64,000 bases of DNA from Cacajao melanocephalus. Its lineage: Eukaryota > Chordata > Mammalia > Primates > Pitheciidae. The position numbers and the translations under genes were made by a program. This document shows positions 13,006 to 24,452 of this stretch, piece after piece (the first letter of the stretch is position 1; each line of letters starts with the position of its first letter). The DNA lies in the NCBI GenBank assembly GCA_963573385.1, contig CAUYLG010059075.1, forward strand, positions 36,996 through 100,995, in the 5' to 3' direction. The notes under the pieces are model-generated. The model worked only from the letters and a program-made list of their open reading frames with translations. It did no database searches and was not told the DNA's origin.

Positions 13006-14889
13006 GTGCCACTAAAAACCCAACAATGACACAATTGATTATTAAAGTCAGAAAACATTGCAAACAATAGAAGTACTTCAATAAATGAAGATTAAAATAT
13101 AATAAAAAACTAAACTACATATTTGTGCAAATAATAAAAGTACAGAGAAATTTCTAAAATAATCAAGTTTATGGAAAATGTAGTCATTATAATTAAAGAT
13201 CAATGTATAGGTCACATAGCACACTTGACATAAGTATATGTAGAATTAATGCTCTAGAAGAAAGATCTAAGGAAGTAATAACATAAAACATAAAATATTG
13301 GGAAAAAAATGGAAGATCAAATGTAAAGAGGAAAATATAAAATGGAAAGTTAGGACTGAGCATCATGCCCAACCATCATGTGTTCAACCTGGTAGTCAAA
13401 GTGGCTTAAGTGGATGGTAATTGAATGAAAGGTGTAGATTCTAAGATTCAAGCCATGTAATTGATTTACATATGCATAGCATTACAATGAAAACTACAAC
13501 GCATCATAGTAAAACATTGGAAGAACAAAGAAAACAGAAATCATAAACAAGTTAAAAAGATAAATAGGATTTCTTAAACTCTGAAAATATATTTCTTATG
13601 AACAAAAACAAATAACATCATAAGTCAATGCAATTAGGTCCTTGTAATATTTGAGAGAAGATAGAAATGATGATTACTCTTAAATATTATCAAGTTAAAA
13701 TACACATTAAATTATTTAGGTAATCAGATTTCTGGCTTCACCTCAGGAAACAGCTACAAAGAGACATTTTTACATCCTAATATAAAAAAGCTTCATAATT
13801 TATAAAGCCGTAAGTTTTCTTGAATTCACTGGGGTGTAGAGATCACAAGGCAATACACTAGCCTGAAATCTAAGGGAATTCAAGATACAGCATAAGTACT
13901 GGCTCATTTGTGGCAGTTAAAATCAATAGAATTCTCACTCCAAGTAGGTAAGAAGAATCCAATAGAAGTCTCACTTCAAGTAGGTAAGAAGAATCCAACT
14001 AAAATGTTTAACAAATGTCTAAAGACTGAATAGAACCCTTAAAAGTTGCAGACATTACAAAAAAATAAAAGCTACAGACATAGGGGGAACTCACAATCAC
14101 TTGCAGCCTACAAGTTCCCTGGACCTGACCAGATATGTATGATAAAAATTGCGAGAAGAGAGGGTGACCAGAGAAAACCCCTGTTGGAAGTTTTGGCCAG
14201 GACAAGTGGAATGGCTACAGATGCATGAAAGATACGTAGTTCTACCTGTGCCCTTATCCTGTCAGGAACAGAAGTCCTAAGCTATTGGGGAAGAATAGCA
14301 AACTCTTTTACCCTGATGACACAAATGAAGGTCTACAATGGGGGAAGGAATATTAAAGGGGAGAAAATGTCCTTCCACCACTGGGAATGTAGCAGAAAAA
14401 TTTCTTGGGCCCAACTCACAACTTTTAACAGTAAGAGAAGGCCACAACCTGAAACTTGGGGTCACAGAGCCTGACTGAGGCCAGGAGAAACCAAGAGAAG
14501 AAAGTACACTTCCACCCAAAAAAGTACAATGGCAACACCTGAGAACTAGAAACAGCAGCCTATTATTAAAGGAAAGAGCAAGGGTATGAAGCAAATGTAA
14601 AGAGATGCTTTCTGAGGTGCAGTTTCAAAACTTGATTGAAGAACAGTGATCAAGACCCTCTGGCAAACAAATGTGTGTCCTAAGCACAATATAACACTAG
14701 AGGAATTAACATCCAGTGTTCCACTGAAGCTTGCCACTAGAAAATCTAAAGACATTTCTACTCTGGATTGGACTGAATCAAACACGCATGCTAATGACTT
14801 AGTAGTCAGAGAAGTCACCACTAAAATCCAGATAATATTCACTTCTGTCTCTCCTGTTCTATACAAAATGTGTCAAAATCAGTTAAGAA
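13006..14889. other. Unassigned sequence upstream of HAL1-like relic
   Basis: The left 900 bp are AT-rich and unrecognised. The part from about 14000 is more GC-balanced and could be the 5' leader of the HAL1-like element that follows, but I could not match it. Overlapping open frames of 60-106 residues on both strands (14008-14918) show no family features. Confidence 0.4.
13924..13995 (+). repeat. 36-bp tandem duplication
   Basis: Two adjacent 36-bp units, 13924-13959 and 13960-13995, differ at two positions. Each contains 'caagtaggtaagaagaatc', which includes 'tag|gtaaga', a good match to a 5' splice-site consensus. Confidence 0.85.
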
Positions 14890-15199
14890 TTGTGATATAT
14901 ACAAGAGCAATTAACTGAACTAGAGTCCAAAATTACTCAAATATTGAAATTATCAGACTCGGAACTTAAAATAACTATAATTCTTATATAAAACACTCAA
15001 ATGGAAAAGATTTACAACAAACAACAGGTAGGGAAATTTCAAAAGATGAACTGTACAAAAGTGTCAAAAGGTAAGCCTAAAACAACAGCAAAACCCAACC
15101 TGGTAACAGAAACAATGTTTTGTTTTAACAGGCTTATCAGTAGACTTGATAAAGTTGTGAAAAGAGTAAGTGAAAAGTTAATTTAAAAAAACAATCGAA

Positions 15200-15489
15200 G
15201 GGCCAGGTGTGGTGGCTCACACCTGTAATCCCAGCCCTTTGGGAGGCTGAGGTGGGTGGATCACTTGAGATCAAGAGTTTGAGACCAGCCTGGCCAACAT
15301 GGTGAAACCCTGTCTCTACTAACAATACAAAAATTACCCAGGTGTGATGGTGCATGCCTGTATTCCCAGCTACTCAGAGGCTGAGGCAGGAGAATTGCTT
15401 GAACCGAGGAGGTGGAGGTTGCAGTGAACCAAGATCACACTACTGCACTCCAGCCTGGACAACAAAGTGAGACCCTGTCTCAAAAAAAG
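15200..15489 (+). repeat. Alu, sense
   Basis: Starts 'gggccaggtgtggtggctca', both monomers are present, and it ends 'ctgtctcaaaaaaagaa'. The A tail has evolved into a CA microsatellite. Confidence 0.97.
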
Positions 15490-15491
15490 AA

Positions 15492-15519
<28 letters not shown>
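15492..15519 (+). repeat. (AC)14 microsatellite in Alu tail
   Basis: Twenty-eight bases of uninterrupted AC dinucleotide follow the Alu A-rich tail. This is a common birthplace for CA repeats and is likely polymorphic in length. Confidence 0.95.
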
Positions 15520-15523
<4 letters not shown>

Positions 15524-16225
15524 AATTAGCCAAATGGAAAGACAAAAAGAAATGAGAATAATAAAAAAAAACCTAGAGCATCCAAGAGATGTGCAGCAAT
15601 ATTAAATGATCTAACATCTACACAATGGGAATCCCAGAAAAACACATACAAGATAGAATAAATATTTGAAGAAACAAAGATCCCTTTTTTTAAATAATGA
15701 AAATCATTACAAAAAATCTCAAGGAGAATAAGTTATTTCAATAAAACATACCAAGAGATGTAACAGTCTAAACGTTGTAAATTCAAGATAAATGAAATCT
15801 CTTTATTGCAAGCAATAAAAAAGAAATAAAGAGGGGAAACACAGCAGATTATATATGCAAATAAATATAACAAGTACAGAAAATTTCTTACTTTAAAAGT
15901 ACTGGAAGACAGGGTATTAGAATATATAAAATCAAACCAACAAACAACACAATAGCAAAAAAAAAATCCCTGCTAACCCAAGAGAAAATATATTTCAAAC
16001 ATGAATGAAAAATATTTCAAGGAAAAGAAAAATGAGAGAATTTATTACCAGCATATCTAGGTTACAAGAAACTTAAAATAAGTTATCATGGCAGAAGTAA
16101 AATGATTATAATTAAGAACTTGCTTCTGCAGAAAAAAAGATAATTCCTGACCATGGATAAAATAAAGGTAAACAAATCACTTTTAAAAATTATTTTAAAT
16201 CTCTAAAATACTGGGATAAAAATTT

Positions 16226-17607
16226 ATTTTAAGTTAATTGATTTTCTTGAGATTTTAGTGTTTATTCCATCAAAGTTTTATGTAATTATTGATATATGTG
16301 AATGTTTTGCCTTTCTCCCTTTTTGTTATTTTGTTCTCTTGTTCATCCTTTTTGACCTCATTTGGATTAACTGAGTATTTTATTAGTATTCTACTTATTT
16401 TATTTTTATTTACATTGAAATATTTTAGTTACCTGTAGGAGTGCTAATCATGTAGAAACTACTCAGCTATATCAGAATTGAGATTTACCTATTAAGCTGA
16501 CAGTATGTTAACTTCCCAGTTTTTGATGTTCCTAGTTCCTGTATTTCACCAGAATGTTATTAAGTTAGAAAAAGACAAAATAAAGAAGTGGTATGTGTAT
16601 ATGGAGTGATGAGTGAGAAGGTGGATGGAGGAGCTGGTATGAATGTAAGAATATATTTGTTATAATTGGCTTTATGGAATAAATGACAATAAAAATGCCC
16701 CCATATGTCTTCCATCCTAAAGACTGTTAACACTTATGGAAAAATTATAAAGCATTACTTATAAAAATATTAAAATGTTATTTTCAATGTACTTTTTAAA
16801 CAAAATCTGTGCAATCCTATTATCATAGTCAAAGTGTCATGGCTTATAAGATTGGTGGTAGAGGAGGATTTTCTAAAATGTGGTGTTTGCTACATTTTCA
16901 GATAATTTACATTCATTGCTAATGATCCTCTTGTAAAGGTTGTAAAAAGTAGAATATACAGTTTTTAATGAATATACCATACTTCATCCACTCATCAATT
17001 AACGAACATTGAGTTGTTTCACTTTCACTCTTAGAAACTTGGATCAAAATATGTGTGTATATGCACTGATTTTTATTGACTAGCTTTTATTCAGCTCTAT
17101 CAGTGTTCACATGCTTGTTTTAGGTTGCATTGGTAAAAGCCCATCCTGTTTGTTTATATTATCAGACAGTCCTCCTCATTCTTCCTTTCTTCAATTTTGC
17201 TTTTGCTCATTCACTGCAGGTTAATTTCTCTCATGGGAATGTCGTTGGTTTTTATCTTAACAAAAATAACAAGGAGGAAAACTCAATTTCTACCATACTA
17301 AATACTGGAGGCTGGAAATGAAGTTGGTGGGGGACTAGAGGCAGGTGTGTGTGGAGTCTAACTTATGGAATGCAGAAAATGCTACAGGGCTTGGTGCCAC
17401 AAGCACCTTGCGCTCTGAGACAGTCTCCCAGGCTATGCCCAGTGCTCAATGGGTCTCAGCACCTTGTGCACTGCCCGGCACTCATGTGAAAAACCTGCAT
17501 ACAGTTACCAATGGCCAAGGAGCTGTCTGAGATGCCATGTCCTGTTTGGGAATTCTTTCAAATGAAATCAATGACCCTTCTCTGTATTAAAACAATGTTT
17601 GGTTTTG
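16226..17607. other. Unassigned non-coding DNA
   Basis: No coding region recognised. A short stretch near 16975-17080 ('ccactcatcaattaacgaac') faintly resembles antisense L1M 3'UTR. The section 17330-17560 is less AT-rich and unassigned. Confidence 0.5.
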
Positions 17608-17815
17608 TTTTTCCTATAGAATATTTTTATTTGTATGAACTTATGGGATACAAGGGTAATTTTGTTACATTGATATATTGTGTAGTGACAAAATCAGGGC
17701 TTTTAATATATGCAGCACTGGAGTAATGTACGTTGTACCCATTAAGTACTGTGTCATCCACTTCCCTCCCACCCCCAAAGTCTCTATTGTCTATTAGAAT
17801 GTAAGAATTTTCTAT
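17608..17815 (-). mobile_element. L1M 3'UTR fragment, antisense
   Basis: 'ggtaattttgttacattgat', 'tgtgtagtgacaaaatcagg' and 'gtaatgtacgttgtacccat' match, in order, the reverse complement of an L1MB/L1MC-type 3' end. Confidence 0.75.
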
Positions 17816-19064
17816 GCTTAAGAGGTTTGTTTGAAGTGGAGTATAACATTATTTTGTTCACAGTGATTCATGTACAGAGTTCTAAAAGGAGATTGGAAGA
17901 AAACGTGAGGACTGAACCTGTAGGAACATTTTTCTTCCTGTTTTTATCAGGGGACATTTTAAGCATCTGCATTTTTATTTACTTGCTCTGGCTTTGGCAT
18001 GATTTGCAATTGGAGAGATATAACAGTATTAGTTCTCTTCTAATGGAGACAAAATATTCGTTTATAATCCTGCTGGTAAGTACAATGCAAATAATACCAT
18101 ACAGGTCAATTAAATTTTGTCTCTTCTTAAATACCATGAGTAGAGACATATTCAAAATTCAATAAATTAATGTTTTGGAGTTCTGAATGTGGGGGAAAAT
18201 CTTATTCCTATAAGAAGTTGGATGGCAATTGCTTTTTAATGAAATTGATATATACACAGAATAAGCGAATATGCTATATTAACTTATATTTAGCAAATTA
18301 AAGGTATTGAAAATACTTTTCTGAAAAGAGGGTATTAAAAATACCTGAGTACTTTATTCATTATTGTTGATTCCCTTTTTCTAGCAGCATAAACAACTGA
18401 TAACTGAGTGACTCTGTTCTCTGTTCTCCTTTAAAAATTTATTATTACTTTCTATGCGGCTTTTCAGATTTCTGACATTTCTTTTTTTTCACTTTTCAGT
18501 ATCAGTTTCTGTCTTGTAGTTTTATATTGGCCAAATTTAAGTTTCTTTCTGTATTATTAATTCTGTACTCCTTCAACTATCTTTGCATTCATCCCTAAGA
18601 TTTTGTTGTTCATTCTTTACCAAAAATTGAAATTTTTATCCCTATAAACTAATTTGTGCTCTCAACAATACCAGTATTTATACTTATGTTAATTCCACTA
18701 ATGATCATTTTTGAATAAAATATTCAAAAATATATATTCTTGATAAAATAACTCTTACACCTTTGTTCATTTTCAAACTGAACACAAATGGTACTATATT
18801 AATGTTCAAGAAAATATGATTAACCTTTTCATTAGTTATTTTTCATTTTCATGTTATTTTGAATTATTTGCTAACATGAAAATGTAGAAATAAAATACCA
18901 AGGTATTAAATAAATTTGTAATTTTATCACTCATTTAAATTAAGAAATAAAACTACCCATAATCTTAACAATGTTTATAGTATCCTCACGTGGAGCAAAT
19001 TTGATCTTAAGAAACCATCTTCTTTACTCGCCCACAAAGAGCAAATTCACATCCTTTCAAGTAT
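17816..19064. other. Unassigned AT-rich DNA
   Basis: A 112-residue open frame (17827-18165) is present but has low-complexity hydrophobic content, no recognised family, and no start or splice context. Otherwise nothing. Confidence 0.5.
18844..18884. repeat. Perfect 13-bp inverted repeat
   Basis: Arms 'cattttcatgtta' (18844-18856) and 'taacatgaaaatg' (18872-18884) are exact reverse complements around a 15-nt spacer. It could be chance in AT-rich DNA. Confidence 0.8.
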
Positions 19065-20718
19065 TATCATAAGATTGTAGCAATTCAGTCACATCTGTAG
19101 ACTCCAATTCTAATTCTAATTACCTTACTATTTCCATAACATCTGCAGTTCTTCCTTCCACTGATGTCTTGAACCCCTCGAAGTCATCCATGAGAGCTGG
19201 AATCAACTTCTTCTAAACTTCTGTTGATATTGATGTTTTTACCTGCTCCTATGAATCACAAATATTTTAATGTCATCTAGCCAGTAAGTTAATTTTGTCC
19301 AGAGGTTGTCCATTTTCTTTGCTCATCTCTATCACAAGAATCATTACCTATGGCAGCTAAAATATTGAAAAAATGTAGTTCTTAATAACACTTCAAATTT
19401 GAAATTAATCTTTGATCAACAGTCTACAGAATGAATATTGTGTTAGTAAGCCTGAAAGCAATACTAATCTCCTTGTTAAATCTTCATCAGAGCTCTAGGG
19501 TGATTAGGTGCATTGTCAATGATTATAATATTTTGAAAGACTTTTTATAGCAGTAGGTCTCAACAGTGGGCTTAAAATATTCAGGAAACCATATTGTAGA
19601 CAGATGTGCTGTCATTCAATCTTTGTTATTCCAATATGGAGTACAAGCAAGGTATATTTAGCATAATTCATAAGGAATCTGGTATTTTCTGAATTGTAAA
19701 TGATCACTAGCTTCAACTTAAAGTGACCAGCTTCATTAACCCATAATAAGAGAGTCATCCTGTCCTTTGAAGCTCTGAAGCAAGGCATTGGCTTTTCTCA
19801 TTAGCAATGAAAGTCCTCGATAACATCTTCCAATATGAGGCTATTTCAACTACATTAAATGTTAGTTTTTTGGTGTAGCCACTTTTCTCAACTACCTTAT
19901 CTAGATCTTCTGAATAACTTGCTGCAGCTTCTCCATCAGCACTTGCTGGTTCACCTTGCAGTTTTATGTTATGGAGATGGGCTCTTTCATTAAACATCAT
20001 GAACCAGTCTTTGCTAGCTTCAGACTTTTTTTTCGTACAGATTTCTTATCTCTCTGAGCCTTTAAAATTAAAAAGAGTTAGTTTCTTGCTGTGAATTAGG
20101 CTTTGGCTTAAGGGAATGTTGTAGTTAGTTTGATCTTCTATTCAGACCACTAACACTTTATTATGTCAGCAATAAAGCTGTTTTGCTTTCTTATCATTTG
20201 TGTGTTCACTGGGGTAGCACTTTTAATTTTCTTCATACATTTTTCCTTTATGTGGCTTTCAGAGTGTTTCAGCTTTCAACATGCCTTTATCACTAAGTGT
20301 ATTAGTCAGGATTCACACGATGTTAATAAAGAAATACCCAAGACTGGGTAATTTGTAAAGGAAAGAGGTTTAATGTACTCACAGTTCCATATGGCTGGGG
20401 AGGCCTCACAATCAAGGCAGAAAGCGAATGAGGTGGCAGGCAAAAGAGCTTGTGCAGAGGAACTCCTGTTTATAAAACCATCATATCACATGAGAATTAT
20501 TGACTACCATGAATAAGAATAGTATGGGGAAAACTGTCCTCCCATGATTCAATTATCTTCACCTGGCCCTGCCCTTGACATGTGGGGATTATTACAATTC
20601 AAGGTGAGATTCGTGTGGGGACACAGCCAAACCATATCACTAAGCATAATCATTTCTAACATTTGTTTAAAGTGAGAGATGTGAAATTTTTCCTTTTACT
20701 TTAACACTGAAAGGCCAC
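19065..20718 (-). pseudogene. Tigger1 transposase pseudogene (pogo/Tc1-mariner superfamily)
   Basis: On the minus strand this segment follows the Tigger1 transposase gene, a DDE-type transposase with an N-terminal CENPB-like DNA-binding domain. Intact copies would cut and paste the element at TA sites in the nucleus. The best surviving frame is 81 residues (19755-20000) and contains 'GEAAASYSEDL' and 'ASELQRTG'-type stretches typical of the central domain. The start codon position reads 'cac' (minus strand GTG) at 20716-20718, so the ATG is lost. Several frameshifts and stops, an LTR and a 3' truncation also disable it. Domesticated relatives exist (CENPB, JRK, POGZ, TIGD genes), but this copy is plainly dead. 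Confidence 0.88.
20298..20639 (-). repeat. THE1/MST-type MaLR solo LTR, antisense
   Basis: It starts 'tgtattagtcaggattcac', includes 'ggtaatttgtaaaggaaag' and 'ggctggggaggcctcacaat', and ends 'cagccaaaccatatca'. It is flanked by a perfect 5-bp duplication 'ctaag' (20293-20297 and 20640-20644), the size made by retroviral integrases of this class. It sits in Tigger1, so it is younger than that element. Confidence 0.95.
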
Positions 20719-20969
20719 TGTAGTTTTAACTGGCCTAATTGCAATATTGTTGTTTCAGGGACTAAGGAGGGCAGAGGATTGGGAGAGAGACAGGTGAATG
20801 GTAAGTCAGTAGAGCTGTCAGAATACACACAACATTTATAAATTAAATTTGCTGTCTCAAATGACCACAGTTTATGAAACACCAAAACAATTACAATCAT
20901 AACATAAAAGATTACTGCTTACAGATCACCATAACAGATATAATAATAATGAAAAAGGGAGAATTACAG

Positions 20970-21836
20970 TGTGGGAATCTAAGTCTCTTTGTAGGTCTCT
21001 AAGAACTTGCTTTATGAATCTGGGTGCTCCTGCATTGGGTACATATATATTTAGGATAGTTAACTCTTCTTGTTGCATTGATCCCTTTACCATTGTGTCA
21101 TATCTTTCTTTGTCTCTTTGATCTTTGATGGTTTAAAGCCTGTTTTATCAGAGACTAGGATTACAACCCCTGCTTTTTTTTGCTTTCCATTTGCTTGGTA
21201 AATATTCCTCCATCCCATTATTTTCCAGCCTATGTTTGTCTTTGCACAGAAGATGGGTCTCCTGAATGCAGCACGCCCATGGGTCTTGACTCTTTATTCA
21301 ATTTGCCAGTCTGTGTCTTTTATTTGGGGCGTTTAGCACATTTACATTTAAGGTTAATATTGTTATGTGTGAATTTGAGCTTGCCATTTTGGTACTAGCT
21401 GGTTATTTTCCCATTAGTTGATGCAGTTTCTTCCTAGCACTGATGGTCTTTACAATTTGGTAGGTTTTTACAGTGGTTAGTACCGGTTGTTCCTTTCCAT
21501 GTTTAGTGCTTCCTTCAGGGGCTTTTGTAGGGCAGGCCTGGTGGTGACAAAATCTCTCAGCATTTGCTTGTCTGTAAAGGATTTTTATTTCTCTTTTGCT
21601 TAGGAAGCTTAGTTTGGCTGGATATGAAATTCTGGGTTGAAAATTATTTTCTTTAAGAATGTTGAATATTGGTCCCCATTCTCTTCTGGCTTGTAGGGTT
21701 TCTGCTGAGAGATCTGCTGTTAGTGTGATGGGCTTCCCTTTGTGGGTAACCCAACATTTCTCTGGCTGCCCATAAGATTCTTTCCTTCATTTCAACCTTA
21801 ATGAATCTGATGACTATGGATCTTGGAATTGCTCCT
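20970..21836 (-). mobile_element. Internal L1 fragment, antisense, no 3' end
   Basis: This is the reverse complement of the L1 ORF2 5' half: 'gtctctttgtaggtctctaa', 'tgtatgggtacatata'-like sequence, 'ttaaggttaatattgttatg', 'gctggatatgaaattctggg' and 'ctgctgagagatctgctgtt'. Both the L1 5' and 3' parts are absent and there is no poly-A/T tract at either border. It separates Tigger1 sequence 'gagaattac' (left) from 'ccaaaatgtgacac' (right). An L1PA/L1P age seems likely from its good match. Confidence 0.85.
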
Positions 21837-22012
21837 CCCAAAATGTGACACAGAAACATGAAGTGAGCACTGTTTAAAAAAAAATGCTATTAGAAAAATA
21901 GTGCCCATAGACATGATGAACATAGGGGTAAAGTTGCCAGAAATCTTCAATTTGTAAGATATTTATGCCTGAGCAGCGCAATAAAGTTAATCAAAATATG
22001 AGTTATACCTGT

Positions 22013-24171
22013 AGTAAAATCTCAGTGGCCAATTTGGCTCCCATTTAAAGGATTTATGACTGCAAAGTATATTTGAAATGTTTACTTATTAATACAGAAA
22101 AATATACAGAAAATTACATATTTTGGAAATATTTTCATAAAGGAATTCTGTTATAATCTGTGATTCATGAATGCAACTCACATCTAAAAATATAAAGCAA
22201 AATTAAGAAGGGAAAATAATAGTACACATAGTTGCTATAGAAGTTCTCATATCTCTTTGATTTTCCTTTTGTTAATATCTTCCACATATTTGCTTAGTTT
22301 TCTTAAACTAAAGCAGTTTCTAGATATGGGAAGTTACATGGATGGCTGTTGCCCTAGATTGTCATGTTTAAATGCTTGTGTGAATAAAAGTTAAAGGAGC
22401 AAACTGAAAAACTGACTTTGGCGTGTTTGGCAATAAAGTCTTAAAAGTAGATCCAATTAATCTGCATAAGCGCTCTTGAGTCAGGCTTAGAAGCTTGCGG
22501 CCCAGTACTGGCCAATCAAGGTTGCATTTTTCCACTGATGTCTATAAATCTGTACCAGATATGGCAGTTGATATAAAGCAGGGAGATCAGAACTCCTAGC
22601 ATACCTGTACTTGAAAGCCACACTGCTGTGCTACACCTAATGCTAGAATATGGCTTCTCTGTGGCAATAGAGTTCTCATAGTGTTTATTTCTGATTGACA
22701 CATTTCATAGCTGTGCTTGACTGGCACACCTTTAAATGTATTTCTTTGATTTAACCCAAGTAAAGCTGGATAAGTGAATTCCTAACTACTGCTTTTGGGG
22801 AAGTGGTATTTATAAGGCAGGAATTTTAATAATACAAGATTACAAACAAAGTATAAGTTCCCATGTCCATTACTTAACTGTTCGTTATTGTTCTTAGAAT
22901 GGTGAACTCTGATTAGACAACCTTATGTTAAGAATCTACTTCTGTGGCAAGAGTCAGAAATTGTGATTGACAGTTTTCAAAAGAACAACGTGTTTTGTTC
23001 TAAAAGTAATTTTCTCAAATTTTTGTGCTGACATACATTCAGTATATACTTTGTAACCATAAAATCTTCAAAATGAAAGCCAAATTAGTCACTTTGGTAA
23101 ATAAGTGTTTACTACTTTGTTGCGTTTTGTTTGCTAGCCACTAGATTCTACCTCATTAAGGATGCGGTCTATTACATTCGCCAATGAATCTCCAGCATCT
23201 TGTTGCCACATATCACAGGGTAGGAATGCAAAGATTGAATAATGAAAGTATGAAGAAGAATAAGTGTAGGTATCTCTACCTTCTTCCTTGTTTGCTGCAT
23301 TCCCAGTAAATAAGCCTGTGTCCCCAAAGCTAAGGTGTTTAAAGTAATTTAAATTATACCTGTTATTTATTTTGCTAATTTTTTGTTATGACAAGTGTTT
23401 TGAAAAAAAAAACTGTAGGAAAGCTAATGATATATAATATTATGCTAGTAGTATAACTAGTATTGAAGGAATCATTACATGATTGGATAATATATAATAC
23501 AGCATAATATATTATGTAATATTATATGGTATATAATACAATTTGTCGTACTTTTAACCTAATGAGATCTTTTCAAATGACTTAAAATAAATTAGAAATG
23601 TATTTTAAAACAGTCCTGCTTATGATTTATGCTTTGCTACAGACAAGAGTGTCTTTAAGTTCTTAATACAAAACACAAGTCAAGTTTTACCATGTTAAGC
23701 CATAAAAAGTTTTCAATTTTGTCTATACTCACAAATGTTTGCTTCAACTAACAGTTCAATTATTTAAACAGAAATTATTCTGGTAGCTTTTTAAATCATT
23801 CTAGCAAAAAACTACCCTTTCACATTAAAATAAACAAAAGGAAATAACAATCTGCATCAGTAATTATCACAATTACATAGCCCAGATCTTAGTATTTCTG
23901 CTTTGGAAAAGTCAATATTTATTATTTCAGCACAATCATTTGTCAAAGATTATCTCTTTACCTAATATGTTATTTTACCAGTAAAGGATTATTTCAAAAT
24001 TGTATCATTTTACTATGTTAATCATATTGTTCATTTTATTATGCAGATAATAATGTATACTTCTCTACTATTTGAAAAGCTACCTCACTTAAATATTATT
24101 AAACCTAGAGACTACTACGTGTCATGTTCAGTAGAATGCAAAGAAATCATAACACATAGAAATCTGTCACA
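22013..24171. other. Unassigned AT-rich DNA
   Basis: No gene or repeat recognised in 2.1 kb, except the AT-rich low-complexity patch at 23425-23545. Old repeats may be hidden. Confidence 0.5.
23425..23545. repeat. AT-rich low-complexity patch
   Basis: Dense alternation of 'ata', 'tat' and 'atta' words, with partial palindromes such as 'aatatattatgtaatatta'. No function is inferred. Confidence 0.6.
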
Positions 24172-24452
24172 CAGCCTGTAGTCTTAGTACTTTGGGATGC
24201 TGAGCTCAGGAGTTCGAGACCAGCCTGGGCAACACAGTGAAACCCTGTCTCTAGTAAAATACAAAAAATGAGCTCACCGTGGTGTTGTATGCCTGTAGTA
24301 CACATTACTCAGGAGGTTGAGGCAGGAGAATTGGTTGAACCCAGGAGGCGGAAGTTTCAGTGAGCCTGAGCAGAGATTGCATGATTGTGCCACTGCACTC
24401 CAGCCTGGGCGACAGAACGAGACTATGTCTCTAGGAAAAAGAAAAAAAAAAG
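24172..24452 (+). repeat. Alu, sense, internally shortened
   Basis: Starts near 'tgtagtcttagtactttggg' and has a gap where the 'gaggtgggaggatcac' block should be. The right monomer and A-rich tail are present. Confidence 0.93.

Larger units (their letters stand above)
14890..16225 (+). mobile_element. HAL1-like / L1M ORF1 relic, sense
   Basis: The sequence order is that of an old L1-type ORF1: 'gaaattatcagactcggaac', 'aaaataactataattcttat', 'gtagacttgataaagttg', then after an Alu 'gagcatccaagagatgtg', 'gatctaacatctaca', 'aatgggaatcccagaa', 'atatttgaagaaa', and finally 'agaatttattaccagcatat'. A block typical of the HAL1 3' end ('ttattttaaatctct') follows directly, with no ORF2, so HAL1 fits better than full L1. 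Stops are frequent. The 61-residue frame at 15001-15186 is a surviving ORF1 piece. Confidence 0.65.
19065..22012 (-). mobile_element. Tigger1 DNA transposon, antisense, truncated and interrupted
   Basis: The reverse complement of a pogo/Tigger1 element runs from its transposase C-terminal region at about 19065 to its 5' end at 22012, where 'gttatacctgta' matches the Tigger1 terminal inverted repeat and abuts a TA target. Its 3' end is missing. Near the 5' end 'gcgcaataaag' is conserved. A MaLR LTR (20298-20639) and an L1 piece (~20970-21836) split it. Removing both restores Tigger1 order across each joint. Confidence 0.9.

Noticed and set aside
17827..18165. 112-residue hydrophobic frame resembling a membrane protein
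   Set aside because: No recognised receptor motif, no promoter or splice context, and AT-rich DNA favours hydrophobic codons.
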